NCBI GenBank assembly: GCA_016617855.1
Contig: JAECUM010003690.1
Location: 1 to 64,000, forward strand
Direction of reading: 5' to 3'
Origin: Megalonaias nervosa
Taxonomy: Eukaryota > Mollusca > Bivalvia > Unionida > Unionidae
Length of the DNA stretch: 64,000 nt
The stretch's first letter is position 1. Every line of letters starts with the position of its first letter. A program made the translations under genes and the position numbers. The notes beneath the pieces were generated by a model. The model was given only the letters and a program-made list of their open reading frames with translations, was not told the DNA's origin and did not search any database. Below, one piece after another: positions 23,077 through 38,300 of the stretch.

Positions 23077-25810
23077 ATAAAGAAAACTTAATTTCCTTAA
23101 GTATTCTCATTTTCCTCTCTGTAAGAAAACTATATAGTGCATGTATTTCCATCTTATCAACATTGAAAATTTATCCTTTCTACATTGAAAAATCTTTCTT
23201 TTGTCCCAGAAAGGTAACCTCTGAGATAGATAAACCACAGATCCAGATCTCTTCCCGCTTTTTTAAGTTGAGCTGGATTTTATGTCTGAATTCTTAGATT
23301 GTGTACAATTAAAATGGAAATAAATCATTCAGTCTGTTTGTGAAAGCTCTAAGTTAAATTTGATATGACTTAGTACTGGGGCTGCATCTTGGAAATTCAT
23401 TTTTATAGCATTAAAAGTTCATTTTTACAATGGGATTTTGTTATTATAGCTGATTAAATAAATGAAAACAACTACTAACAAAACTATCTGCAACTCCAAA
23501 CGAGAACACTTAAAGAAATGGAATGTTATACAAACAAAATAAATATATGGGAAATTTTCTATGAATAAAAATTTATTGTTGTCTTTATTTTTGCCAAGTA
23601 TTGTCAAGCTTGTTGGGTCTGGACCTATAAGTTTCCAAAACTTGAGCACTGTTTCTGCATTTACAAATAAGTTATGTTGTACATGTGTTTTGAATCATAA
23701 TTGATATTCATAAAACATTTATTCAACTGATAGACCTGATGTTGTATATGAGAATTATAATAAATATGGATGTACAGTCAAGGCAGATGAAATTCCACAG
23801 CCTGATGTCTCAGACTATTCATTTTTGAAGGACAAATAAAATATTTCCAAGTTGCTAGTCTGAGACAAATTTGTTGGTCCTATCTTAAAATAATCTGTGC
23901 CAGTGCTAATTTTCATGCTTTAAGCACTTTATCTATCTTTACCTGGCCACTCGTGTCCTCCTGATGTACTGAATGTTTCATACCATTTATTTTTTCATAT
24001 CCTGTAATACATTCCACCTATTCTAAGTGGTCATTGATAACTATTGCATGTGGTGTTCCATTTACCCCTTGACTGCATACTGGGATAAGCAACTAAATTA
24101 TTAAAACACTTACGACAAATAAAACCAGAATGATTAGCTAGCAGTGTTTAAATGGCCTTGTTACCACATGTTTACTCAACCCAGATACTCATGAACTGAT
24201 TTCCCATTGATTTCAGTCAAGTGAGTCATTGTAATTAAAGTATTGAGGCGCAATATACCAACATTAGTGTCAGATTCTATTATCAACTGATTAAATGATA
24301 CTAACAATTCATTGATTATACTGAGGATCACTTGTTCATGTGTAATATATTGCATATGAAGTTAAACAAACATGCTAATTAGAAAACTGTTTATGTTTAA
24401 TTGACAAAATGTATACTGTGATCACTTTAGAAATAGTTGCCATGTGGGTTGATCTTTGCTGTTTTGGATAAAATAAGTTTACTAAATTATTCTTGCAAGG
24501 AAGGTAATGAGGAAGATTCAGAGAAGGAAAACCGACATGAATGTGGTGGGAAAAAATGTAAGGCTGCCACCGAGATTGAGGTAACTATTTCTCCAAAGAG
24601 ACATGCCAGGCTCAGTGGCACCAAAATGTTAAATATGACAAAACTAAGAGACCAAGTAATTTTCAACCACATTGGGTTGATAATTACCTATGGCAAGAAT
24701 TCAGTGACTGAAGGAAAGACATTTTGCAGTTATTACAAACATTATCCCAGACACAGCTATAGTGCTGGTACAGGTGGCTGACATGTACATGGGCATTCAT
24801 TCAAATCAAGCTTTTTTAAATATTTATAACTAAAGTACCAAAATGTATACTATCATCAATGGTTTTGAACAATTAAGACCTTTGAAAAAAATTAATCTGC
24901 TGCACATATATTTCTTTCATTCTTTCCATGAATTATAAAATCCATGCATCTAAGTGAACCTAGGCAAGTGTTTAAATTTTTGGGACAAGTCAAAAGGTGT
25001 GTGGGACTAGTAAATTTTCTGAAACAACCTGTCCCGGACAGGTTGATGAAAAATAATCTGATCAACTCTGACAGTCAACACTTCTAACGAAAATCAAGTT
25101 TTCAGCCTTTGTGTCATAATAATAAATCATTTGTTGCAAAGACCATGCCTTTACTCCCTGGAGTTATTGTCACTGTCATCAAACCAGTATGTATTAATGA
25201 GAAATATAATATGGAGATTAAAATGTATACGTCATATCTAATATAATTGCAATTATTTAAAAATGCTTCTACATATGTTCCGTCATTTAAGTCTAATTTT
25301 TCTAGAAATGTTTAAATATTATCTGCAGAGGAATTCACATATTGTAAAATGTAAATGAATAACATCATTGATTTAAAGAACTATACATAAAGGAAATATT
25401 CATGTCTCCTGCTAGAACATTGCTGTCTAGGTCAGAAGCTCCATTATAAAGATCAATTTACCATTAAATATACTTGTTCCCTTCAATTTTCGGTTGGAAC
25501 AGGCATATTTTGTTGTAATGAATGTCATATCAAGTGTTGCCTGTATATAACAATAACAAATCATCCTTAATTGGCATAATTTCTCTGGTATCATTCACCT
25601 CAAAGACCACATGACATACTATTATCTGAGCCAGCAAAAGTGCAACATTTGAGTTCTTTGAACTTGTGGAATGTGATAAAATTTTAATAAAAGCTTAAAC
25701 TTCAACAGAACTGTCACCATCACATAGAAAAAAACCCACATCCATCAAACTTAATCACAGCACTTCATGTATATTTTTGTGAATTTCTTATAAATTCCAG
25801 AACATTTTCA

Positions 25811-25816
25811 TTTATT
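25811..25816 (-). terminator. Candidate PEX7 polyadenylation signal
   Basis: TTTATT on the plus strand reads AATAAA on the minus strand, about 370 bp beyond the PEX7 stop. Other hexamers occur nearby, so this is tentative. Confidence 0.35.
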
Positions 25817-26183
25817 TGAAATTAAAAGATGAAGTACTATTTTGGAATATTTTTGAAATCATTTCATATTATATCCTGAAATGCTATTGCTTCTTCTTTG
25901 GAATCCTACATTTGATTAAATCTTTCTCTTACTCTGGAGTACAGCCTACTGTGAAATTCATAGAAATGGTATATTAATAATACAAAAGCTCACTGTCCAG
26001 AAAAAAATAGTAAATTATTCAAATGTCTGATTTCAGGAATGAATTACATTATTTGAGTCTCAGAATATGATCAAGTTCATTCCTCAGATTAAAAGAAGGA
26101 ATATACAACTATTCCTATAACAGACAATTTTTTGGGATTCACAGACAAATTCATCTTCTCAATCCACATGACTAGCTCAAATA

Positions 26184-26346
26184 TCACCTTGGCAGCAGAC
26201 ACTGGGGTGAGTACTCGTGTACTAGCTCATCCCATCCACAGTCTGTAACCAGTCCAGGTTTGTGCACATTAAAATCAAGTCCATAAACAAATTCTTTGTG
26301 ATGTTGGATACAGTCTAGATGATGGGGCTGACGTATGTCCCACAGT
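26184..26346 (-). CDS. PEX7: PEX7 exon 9 (terminal)
   Basis: It encodes [20 protein letters not shown] and continues through [20 protein letters not shown] to a C-terminal PR and TGA (26184-26186). It forms the last blade that closes the propeller. It begins in phase 2 after TTTTTTCAG. Confidence 0.95.
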
Positions 26347-29300
26347 CTGAAAAAATGTTCAATTGTAACAGTGATAACACAGTAATAGTTGTGTTAATTT
26401 ATGTGGAACCAATCCAAACACATCAGAGCATTTCATATCCAGGAAAAATGCAATCTATTATAAACTTGCTACAATGGATTTCACACTGATTATGATGGCT
26501 CACTGAATAGTATGACTTAAATAATTTATCCCATTCACATTACCCGAATTCCGCTGCACTATAACTCAGACAATTTGAAAAAACAATACACATAATCTTC
26601 AGGGCAAATGCTGAAAAATTCTTGACTGGTTGTATAAGTTTTAAGTACAAAAAATGTAATTGTATTTGATACCCACCTGACAGTAAAGTCATATGAACAA
26701 GATCCAAGAATCTGACCATCGAAAGGATATGTCTGTGAAAAAATTTTAATAACATTATTATGCATGAAACTTCTGCAGAATTTTACATGTATGTGAAAAA
26801 TTAAAAAATACAGTTTCTTTCTACATGCAGATTTTATCTTATTATAATAAATGGATGGAATTTTACAAGACAACTCCTAGAGGTAAAACAAAGAGTGAAT
26901 AAGGCAATCTTTTCGTACTGAAATCAAAAGAGCCACCTGTTTTAAAAACAACAAATTGCAGATGAATTATTTTGGTAGGATCATTGGTGGAATCCATAAC
27001 TGTCAGATATCTTTGTGTTTTATTCAAACAATTGCTATTCCAAATAAAGAATCAACAAAAGTTATGTCAATACTGTACAAAAACGGACATTTTTATCCTA
27101 TTTTGTACAGTGCCATGGAAAGGCAAACTGACATTTTTATCCTATTTTGTACAGTGCCATGGAAAGGCAAACTGACAGTATCTTGATATTATGTACAGTT
27201 CCACAGAAAGGCAAATTTGTCCTTTTTTACAAATGTATTAATGAAGGTAATGTGATATATGAAGGCTCATTTTATCAAATACTGAAGATAGCCTTCTTCA
27301 AATGGACATTTTTGGGGAGTCTGTAGTAACTGCTACACTAACAATAGGTGTATTTAGAAACTGTTGAAATAATGATAGGTGTCTGTAGAAACTGTTACAC
27401 TAACAATAAGTGTATATAGGAACTTGCAATAATGATAGGTGTCTGCAGAAACTGGTGCACCAGCATAAGGTGTCTGTACAAACTTGCACTAACAGAATCT
27501 GTAGTAACTGCTGCACTAACATTAAGTGTCTGTAGGAACTGTTGCAACAATGATAGGTGTCTGTAGAAACTGTTGCACTAGCAATAGGTGTCTGTAGAAA
27601 CTTGAACTAACAAAGTCAGTAGTAACTGCTGCACTAACATTAGGGGGCCTTTGGGCCTGTAGTAACTGCTGCACTAACATTAGGGGGCCTTTGGGCCTGT
27701 AGTAACTGCTGCACTAACATTAGGGGGCCTTTGGGCCTGTAGTAACTGCTGCACTAACATTAGGGGGCCTTTGGGCCTGTAGTAACTGCTGCACCAACAT
27801 TAGGGATCTGTAGAAACTAATGCACTAATATTAGGGGATCTGTAGTAATTGTTGCCCTAACATTCAGCAGACCCTACATATCTAAATAACATTGTCAAAA
27901 CTTTAATTATTTTTTTAATAAGTTATGCTTATTCTCTGACGAACAAAAAGCTTATGACTTGCTACATTTGAGGAAACTCTCAACTTTTCAGAACAAAAAA
28001 AATCTTATTTTCAGGATTAAAATATTTAGTTTCTCCATTCAAAGTAAGAGTTTTCTTTAGAAAAGTTTTGCTAAAATTCTTTGAGGAGACATTTTGAGAA
28101 TCTTAGTGAGACTGGGTTAATGTATTACATTGATACACATAATGACATTCATGATCATGTTCACAATAAAACTGAATCAGACGTACATGTAGGGTTGAAA
28201 CATTTACCATAATGTCTAAATGTGTATGCAATATACAGGGACTTAAATGATGTGGTTTAACTCAACAGATTCAGACTTAACCCTTCCTCCCACATCTAAA
28301 CTTACAGCTGACAGCTACTGATACTTATGCTACTGACAATGTGCATGCCGTGCCTTGCTCAACTGTGACTGTTTTATTTGCTCTATGCACCACATTTCTT
28401 TAAATGAGTCCAAAACCCAACATCAACTCCCCAAAGAGCATGGGAACTATGGCTATACTGGAATGAGTCCAAAACCCTATGACAACTCCTCAAAGAACAC
28501 AGAACTGTGGCCATACTGGAATGAGTCCAAAACCCTATGTCAACTCCTCAAAGAGCACAGAAGTGTGGCCATACTGGAATGAGTCCAAAACCGTATGTCA
28601 ATTCCTCAGAGAGCACAGAACTATGGCCATACTAGAATAAGTCCAAAACCCTATGTCAACTCTTCCAAGAGCACAGAACTATGGCCATACTGGAGAACTT
28701 GTATAATACCATAACCAATTTGTTGCTGTTGGACTGAGTAACACCAGTGTCTCATTTCAGCTTAAACAGATGAGACTAAAAGAATCCATCATATACAGTA
28801 GTGTGGAGGGTAACATTTGTAATGCATGACAGCTCACTGGGTCAGAATTTGTGGGCAGGTACAAGGCTTTGTCAAGTTCCTGCCCAAATATTCTGATTTC
28901 GGTGGGGATATCCCCAATCCACATAAATGTATATGATAGATTCTTCTGAGTTCATTCTCATGAGGAAATAGTGCATGAAAAAAATGGTGCGTCATCTATA
29001 TGGACAAGAGGTTTCAAGAAACACAGTATTTTCTAAAATATGTTACAGCACTAGTAAGAGCATAAGAAGTTAAGCTTATAAGAACTAATATGTTGTAAAT
29101 AAAGATCATGTTTCCAGTCTGAAAAAATTAATTATGAAACAAGCAAGATACATTGCAGACATTTATGACATCACAGGCTAGATGCCTTTCTCACTTTGGG
29201 AAAATATATCACAAATGTATAAGAATGAGAAAGAGAGATCTTAAAGGTACTGAAAATCAATCAAATTTCACAAGCAAAAATGTCTGCAAATCCAAAGACA

Positions 29301-32300
29301 CTGAATTCACAAATATGTTGGTGTTGATAATTAATTGGATGGAACATGGTTTGTTTGCTTCAACAATTCAATGGAATTTACATATAATTTACAGTAACCT
29401 GAATATGCAAAGACTGAAATGAAAGAAGGTGTTAATTCTTTAATTTTCTTACCTTAATTCTACGGACTGCATACTGATGTCCACTTAGCTCTACTGCACA
29501 TTCTCTAGTGTTTCGAAGGTCCCAACCTCGTATTAAACTGTCCACACCGCCAGAAAATATCAGATTCTGAAACAGTTAGATTATTTATGCAAACAATGTA
29601 GGAAAAGCATAAGAAGCTTTAAAAAACATTACAACCATTCTTTTCAGACGACTGTTTTCCTGAGTTGTTTTCTTTTTGTTTTTAATTTCTAACTAGCAAT
29701 GGCTTGTCCTAGAATTACAATATATCATAGCAACATGTTTCCAAATCCTTTCCACAATTTAATTTCTTTAATTGGATAAAAAATGCAAACCAAAAAATGC
29801 TGAAATAAATAAATAAATCTCATTTGTTCAGTGACATGCAGTAAGAGTGATTTGACCTTATATTATTACCAGAGTTGTCTTTCCTTACTGTACTAAACAA
29901 TTCACAGGTCTGCTGAGGTTTGTCCAAGGGAAGTAATTCAGAGTAATTTTGTTCACTAAACAATAAAAATTCACTCTTCTCAACCCATAATAAAGAAGAC
30001 TGCTTAAAAAATGTACTACTTTCTAGTCATATGATAGCAAGAATTCCACTAATTTACTAACACAATAATGCCTAACCATCATCAATCAATGACATCAATA
30101 TTTGCAATTTTAATTGTATGTATGGAACAGCAGTATGTAAAACAAACGAATCCCTTGAAGGGACTGATGCTGTATCGTTTGAAAAGAATTTCCAGCAATT
30201 TAAGATAAGACCATTTCTTTTTTTTAACTGCTGGATGTTAAAATCACCTATGATATTCTTGAGCAAGAAGATTTTCAAATTAGCCACTATGGCAGTCATA
30301 CTGGATGCAAGATAGCACGTTTTCATTTCAGAGAAACTAGACACCATTAGAAGTCTTTTGTTGATAGTCCAATGTTGATACATCCATTCAGGAGAATCAG
30401 AGACAAGATTTTCAATATGTTCATTGTGGCAGCCATATCTGAAGTCAGATCAGCACCAATTTTATTTAGGACCCACTAGATATCATGATAAGTGTCTCTT
30501 GGTGTTGTTATGACTTCCCATATATGAGAAGTAATGAAAATATTTTCATGATGGCCACTCTAGTGGCCTTCTTGGATATCAGACTGGCACAGTTTTTATT
30601 TAAGGCCTTCTTGGATATCAGACTGGCACAATTTTTATTTAAGGCCAACCGGACACTATAAAAAGTCTTCCAGCAAAAACCAAATGCTAATGTGACTTTC
30701 CATTTAGGAGGAGTAGTGCTAACAAGTTTTTCAAGAAGACTGCCGTGGTAGTCATACTAGATGTCAGATCAGTACCATTATCATTTAGGACCATTGAGAC
30801 ATCATAAGAAGTCTTCTTGTGAAAATCCCATGTCAATATTGCTTTCTGTTCAGGAGGGGTGAAAATAACAAGAGCCATTTTGGCATTACTTTTTTCATAG
30901 CACCAACTAGACAGCATAAAAAGTCTTGAGTCAAAACCCCAAGTTGATTTGACCATCTATTTAGGAGGAGTAGCAATAACAATGTTTTCAAGATAGCCTC
31001 TGTGACAGCCATTACCAGATGTCTGAGCAGAACCATTTTCATTTAGGCCCAACTGGACATCATATGAAGTCTTCTGTTGAAAACCCTAAGTTAATATAAC
31101 TTTGAGAAGGAATAATGTTAACAAGAAGATTTTCAAGAGGGCCACAATGGTGGCCGTATTTTATGTCTAAATTGGCACCATTTTCATTTAAAAGACCAAC
31201 TATACCTAATAAGGACTCTTTTAATGAAAACCTGATGTTGATATGACCATCCATTGAGGAATAGTAGAGATAACAAGATTTTCAGGATGGATTCTGTTGG
31301 CCATTTTGGATGTTGGACAGACACTGTTTTCATTTAGGACCAACCAGACATGATAACAAGTCTTTTAATGAAAATCACATGTTCATATTACCATCCACTT
31401 TGAATAGTAACAATAATAAGATTTTCAATATGGCTGCTGTGGCAGCCACATTGTGTGTCTGAGCAGCACAATTTTCATTTAGGACCAGCTACATGTGGAG
31501 AGGGATGTTTGCATAGTTTCATGGCAATCCTCCAAGTACTTTCAGAGAAGTAGTAATAAGAAACTTGTTCTAATGGACAGGTGGACATTGGAAGGTGGAC
31601 AACAAGCCATCCCATAAGTTTTTCTTTTTTGTCTATGAACAATAGAGCTAAAAACAGCATGTATAGATAAATGCATGTTGCAGCAATAAATGGTGGGTAT
31701 GTCATATCTGAAAATCATACTGGTTACTATACATGAAATCCACTAATACATACACACTTTTGATGATACAGCTACTCCACTGATATCCATACAATTTTCA
31801 ACATCAAGCATATTCTCTTGTTCATTCATCTCTTAAATATGCAAATATTTTCTCTTGTTAAGACTGGTACCTTATCATATTTACACCAATCACAGGTCAG
31901 GACCTCAGCATTATGAGCTGGTATCACAGTCCGGGCAAACTGGGGTTGTCTTGCATCCCAAATACGCAGAGTGTGGTCACCTGGATGAGAAAATATCCTT
32001 GCTCAAGCACTTTCAAAGGCAAACAAGATCCTGGGAATAAACAAAATTTTCATACCATTCAGTTCAAATTTCATACCAATTATATACAAGTATAAGATAT
32101 AATATTTTACAGAATGATTCAAACCTCCTTATGGATTTTCTTTGTGATGTCCAATCCCAGCAGGTGAAAAAAGCATTCAAAAAATAGTATATTTTAGTAA
32201 CCACTGCACTGTGTGTGATCATTTGCATTGTAAATTGTATTGCATCAAATTTTACACTTTGGAGAAATTCTGAGGCTATCTATATTAATTCCTCATTACT

Positions 32301-35300
32301 GCATTCTATACAATTAGCCTGTTCATATAAAAGAAAATTCAAATGTTAACAGCAGGATCAAATGTGTATGAGACATATACAATTATTATACATGTACTAT
32401 GGTTTAATTTATTTTTGTTATCACTTTTCATGGTTCTGTAAAAACTTTTTCATAGATATATAATTTCATGGATTAACCTCTGTAAGTACCCAAAATAAAC
32501 AATACAAAATAATACAAATATGCTAAAAACCATGCATGTTGGTTTCAATAGTTAAAACAATACTACTGCCAGTATGAGCACAAAATAAACACCTGTCTTA
32601 AATCAATTACATCAGGTTTTCAACATCAAATGGAGCTGAGCCAAACAGTGAAGAACACACACACACACGTATGTACGTATGCATGGATAGACGAATGTAT
32701 GTATGTATGTATGTATGTATGTATGTATGTATGTATGTATTAGGACTGGCATGAGGTAATAAGGCACCCTGTGTGAAACAGACATTTGGCCCCTCCCCCC
32801 CATCGGTAAACTATTTGCTGATAGGAAAACTCATAAAAAATTGATATAAATTATAACCAAATACAAAGAATTTCATATGAAGAAAAAACAAAGGTTTTGT
32901 TTCATTTTAGCTCCCTTGTATTATTTTCGCACCTCCTTCTTCTTCTTCAATTTGGTACCCCTCTGAAAATGGCTCCCTGTGCAAGTGTACTGCCTGTGCA
33001 TAGCTTGTGCCAGCCCTGATATATATGTGATATTGGAACATAAATTCATGGATAAATGAGATATGCTTTCAAGAGGAATTAACAGGAAGTATCAATGCTT
33101 GCATTTATTTACACTTTACACACTTTAACAGGAAAAGTTTGCTACTTGTACACAGAAGTATCACTGCTTGCATTTATTTATACTGTACACAGATTATTCA
33201 TTCCACTGTGCATAATCTTACTGGGAATAAAGTGCATTTTTTTCACACATTAACAGTTTCTCCTGAAAGAAAGATTGATGTTACTAATCATTAGATCTAA
33301 TTTTCATTGATCATGTCATCATCTTTTTTTTTTTTCAAAACATTTTCAATACTACTACTTAAATACTTAATGCTACTTCCTTCTTCTTGCAATCCTTACT
33401 TATCTCACATTTCACTTTAAGACAGAGAGTGGAACTGGCAACTACAAAATACTAAATTCATATATGTGCATCACAATCAAAACTAGAAAAAATTTCTAAA
33501 AGGGTTAAAATACACCAAAAACATGTAAAATTCATCATTTTATCATTGAAATGAACTTTATTAATCAAAAAGATGAGCTATGTTGATCAAGTGGAAAAAT
33601 ATCAGTTAGAAAACTGTCACAAGACTAACTATCTCACATGTGGCTCAGTTGTCAATGGGTCTTTAAATTCATGATTGTGGGGCAACCACAAAATCCCCCA
33701 AAACTGGTATCCCCCAAAACTTGGCACCCACACCAAAAATAATGGCACACCACTAAAATAATGAAATAGCATCATGCTGAAATGTAAACTGTGTGCTAAA
33801 AATATGATATGAAGATATTAACCCCATGATATGTATGAAGACATTCAAATATCAGACTGATTCACAGAATACATATATTGTGATCTATCTCCATAAACAG
33901 TAAAACAAAAAAAAAGAATGGTCGATTAGCTGTGGTTATTACTAGGGCTGTTCCATTTAAACATGTATAGTACCCAGGGAAGGCAGTTTCTTAAAACGAT
34001 ATGCCAGGGTACTTTAATTTCATAGAGTTCATATTCAAATAATATTTCTAAATTGCATCTATTGGTGAGTACCATACATCAAAAGCGCCTTCCCTGTGTC
34101 CCAGGTATGTTTTACTGGAATAATCCTTTTCTACTCTTCACAGAATATATTATCTCATTCTTCTTCTGTCGGATAGTCTATATGCAGGTAACATTTTGAA
34201 ACTTAATTTTACCTACAACAGTTATAGGAATATATAATCATATGTATTACAATTTTCTATATCAAATATGTATTAAACATACATACCTCCCTTAAAAAAT
34301 ATATCATTGTACTTGTACCATGTTTTGAGATATGTGTTAATAGCATATTCTCATCTCTTACCTGAAGCAGATGCAAAGCATCCTGGGATATGAGGTGACC
34401 AAACTACACTGTATACTATATATTCATGCCCAACAAATGTACACAGAGACTGACTCCGTCCAATGTCCCACTGAAATTGAAATGATTGCTGATTATAATG
34501 TCTCTTTTTACAAATTTAATTTTATCTATTTGATTTACACCGTTAAACTAGATTTTTGTTCGTAAAACATAGTTTCCCTGATGCAGATCAAAATATCTAA
34601 TCTTGCAAAATTAAAAAACTTTTATACATGTAATGGGATGAAAATATAATCAGATCAACTACATGCATTCAGACACCTTACAAAATTTCATTTGTCTACT
34701 TAAGTGTTTTTTTCCTAGTCAGGTTAACAAGTTTTTTGTCAAAAAAGTCTACCAAAAGAAAGATATATGTCCCACACATTCTTCAATTTGTAAAACAATT
34801 GAAACATTGTTGTAATTCCCCCAAAAATCAAATCAGGTCATCTAAATACCAATAGGGGGCCCCGAGTGGCCAAGTGGTCTAAAGCACTCACCGTTACGGA
34901 CCACTGCCATTTCACCTCTGTCTGCATGGGTTTGAGTCTCAGATTCGGCCAATGTGGGTATGTGAGAAAGCTTGCCAGTAGCTTCTCGTGGGTCGGTGGT
35001 TCTTTCCAGGGTTTTCCCGGGTTCTTCCTCCACCATTTATACTGGCTGCCATATATAGCCTATCTTGTGCTGAAAAATGCATTAAACCCTACAACAATAG
35101 CAACAGCAGCAAGTATCAATATGATTATCTAATCTGAGTGATTTTTTTTTTCAGTCATGCTAATATGTTTTTCATCAAAAATGTATACATCTAACAAGTT
35201 AGAAATATTTTACAAAATTAAGAAACAGCTGTGATCACTTAGAAATCAAATGAGATCATCTAAATATGCATTCAACCTTTTATTTACCTATGTTGAGTGG

Positions 35301-38300
35301 TTTCTAGTTTACTGTACAAAGGTTTTTGTACAAACAAAAAGTCTAAACATATCTAAAAACAACAAAGAGGTCTTCAATGATTGAAAATATTTAATTAGGT
35401 CATCTATATATGCATAACAGTGTGCTTGCCAAATTTAATTTTTTTACACGAAGTAGTTTTCAGACAACTTTGCTAAATACCTTTTCAATATACAGATTTA
35501 GATGTAAAGAAACAAAGCAATGTTCCCTTTCTAATACTTTAGTAGGGAAAAATAAAGGAGTTCAATCCATTTTTCAGACCAAAATTTCATTATTGCGAGC
35601 TTACTACATTCTGAAATGTTCATCAATCTCCATTGTAGTCACACATTCATTTAGAAGGCATAATTCAGAACTAAAAGCAAAATGCTTTCAAAGCCAATGC
35701 TATTGGTACAAAATTGGAAAGATGTTTTAGACTGATATAGAACAATGAAGATAATTTTAATAAAATTAGTTAATGAATAATTGATCAATGTTTTTAATTT
35801 ATAGATCTGCACTAATTACAAGTAACTGGAAATACTTAGTATACTATCTTCATGGCTAGTCCCCAAGTTAAAGGGAGGGAATGAGGAGGGTGAGGTAGAG
35901 TCAAAAGTAGGGGTGAAATAACTGATCAATGGATCATTATTTTTCCATACTGATACAAAAGGTGATGAACTGATACAAAATGATACTTACTCAAAACAAG
36001 TTACTTTAATCTTCAGCAGTTATGAATAATTGTTAGTTGTTTGCATTTTCAATCATTAAACTGAGAATTCATCTGAAAGCCATAGCAGGTGCATGCACTT
36101 ATTTATGTCAGAAACAAAGAGAAACTATTGAGAACACCCACCTGCCTTCTACAAATTAGCAAACACAAGTTGACTATTCCACCCCCTCCCTTGCCAATTC
36201 TATACTGATTATTTTATCTTGTCAGCATGCACTGCTACAGATAACATACAGTAACTTAAAATTTAAATATTTCACTTATCATTTAATAAACACTTTTATG
36301 CACAATTTCGCTGTTGTTTCACATCTTGTCTGCATGTAGCAAATATGAAGACTACACTTCTAGTGTGTCATGCAGTGAGCCAAGTTACATTCAGTTCTGA
36401 TCGGTGGTTCTTGTTTGTTGACATTCAGAGCAAAACAAAAACCATCAATCAGAGACTGCAGCTTATTGACTGCGTGACACACCGAAAGTATTGGCATTCA
36501 AACTCAGTCTAAATAGATACACAGCAACAGAAAAGCTTTACACAAAAATGGCCATTAAATGACCTGTAAAGTACTTAAATCATATACGGGAATAAGTTTG
36601 GAATGTCTCCTTTTATTCTGACATATGTAATCAGTGATTGATATAATCAGTAAATGAACATGCTGATGGCATAAAAAAATTATCTGAGAATCCCATGGGG
36701 GCAGATTCCAGAAGTTGTTCATTTGTAAAAGGGGAAGGGGTGATGTCAATAATTTCCTATTTAACTCATAGAAATGAGTGTCTGTGTCGACAGAACTTGT
36801 TTTGCATCTGCAGGAAGCATGCAGGATTTAGTTATTAATCACCACCTCCATACTCAGACTTGTTCCAGGTGAGACTTTCCTTGTACAAGGAAATTGCATT
36901 ATTTCTCCTGTTTTGAAGATAACACTGCAATGCCTTTCAAATTTAACTGAAGACATAAAATTGATAGTAAAATGTGTTAAAAGCATTAATGCAGTGCAAA
37001 ACAAAGAGCAATTGTGACCAACATTAGCCATGCACTGGATTAAATTGAACAGACTGAAATAACCTAAAATGTTAAATAAAAATTACTGATACCTAACATG
37101 TAATCTATCTTGTCATGGGTGTGAATGGCATATAAATACATAAGGATACAAACAATCTGTCAACACATTTAAAATTTTGCTTGCTCCCATATACCAATTT
37201 TATTTGATTTTTGTGTGTGTTTCTCAATAAATTGTTAACAAAAGACTTTACATTCTATTACAGTAAAACCTGTTATGAGAGACCGCCCCTTCTGCCAACA
37301 AAAAGAGGTCTCTCAAGACAGGTGGTTTCTCATAGCAGGTTTGTACAAAAAGACCAGTTTCAAAGGTCCAGTTTCAGAACAATTTCAAGAAAAATAACCA
37401 CAATCAATGTACATATATTCAATTCTTTATTAACAGTTCCTGCTAAAATATTGTATGCATTCATCTAAAAACAAAATTATATTGTAATTAAGATATACTT
37501 CTATCATTAAACATGAAATCACATTTACATTTGGAGATCACATATTTTGGTATATTATATCATTTCTGAATTACTCGTTTTCCTTTATAACAACCTAAAT
37601 TTGTTTAACCAACATTTAAACCGCTTTTTTGCGAGTGGTCTGCACTTTTCACTTCTTTCAGTTACAATAATTATTTTCTCCAGCCTTATAATTTGTATCT
37701 TTTTAGTTGGAGGTTCATCCATTGTTATTAAAATTCTAGGTGTTAAAATTATTAGTGCTCAGTTGTAATATCGAACGTAAAGATGGTGGCTGTGGGAAAA
37801 TATGAAAAATCTATACATGTGCTTTGCATATCTAACAATTAATCAAATAAGAAGAAACAATTATCTCATCCAGAAACAGGACCATTTACTCAGTGACAAA
37901 AGTCAACGGCTTCATTCAAAGATGACATACAGGGATTAACTCTATAAGCAGAGTGTGTAACCTGGTCGCACCAACCTGAAGAGACAACAGCTTTGTGACT
38001 GGGATGTCATCACTTAACATGGGGGGGGGGAACAAACATCACAAGTCTTGAGCACTATCAATCGAATCCCGCAAATGATTCTCTCTTGCTGGTTTAATAG
38101 ACAATGACCTTATTCAACTATGGCAATACCTATTAACTCGAGACATACAATATACGCGACCACTACGTCAACTTTGGCACTTCAGTGGCATTTCATGACA
38201 TGTACATTAGCCTGGTTTATGGACTGTAGCATCTATCACCGGTAGCAACAATCCTTTTTTCAATATTCCTTTTATGTTTGTGTTTTATCAGAACAATCGA

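Larger units (their letters stand above)
22616..26183. other. Convergent intergenic region
   Basis: This lies between the hydrolase stop (+) and the PEX7 stop (-) and must hold both 3' UTRs. It contains a SINE, candidate polyadenylation signals, a 114-codon open frame at 24437-24781 with no recognised domain, and a 21-bp hairpin (CAACCTGTCCCGGACAGGTTG split by its centre base) at 25025-25045. Confidence 0.7.
26733..29452 (-). other. PEX7 intron 7 with three minisatellites
   Basis: A 2.7-kb intron holding tandem arrays at 27087-27215, 27300-27860 and 28404-28695. No gene was found in it. Confidence 0.8.
31981..34361 (-). other. PEX7 intron 5
   Basis: A 2.4-kb intron with a GTAT microsatellite and two probable MITEs, listed separately. 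Confidence 0.75.

Noticed and set aside
24437..24781. 114-codon open frame between the two convergent genes
   Set aside because: Lysine- and glutamate-rich low-complexity start, no recognised domain and no splice or promoter context. Kept only as a note in the intergenic entry.
25025..25045. 21-bp near-perfect hairpin as a transcription terminator
   Set aside because: Rho-independent terminators are not expected in animal Pol II genes; probably a chance or MITE palindrome.
27087..28695. CRISPR-like array
   Set aside because: Units are directly adjacent without unique spacers and lie in an animal intron.
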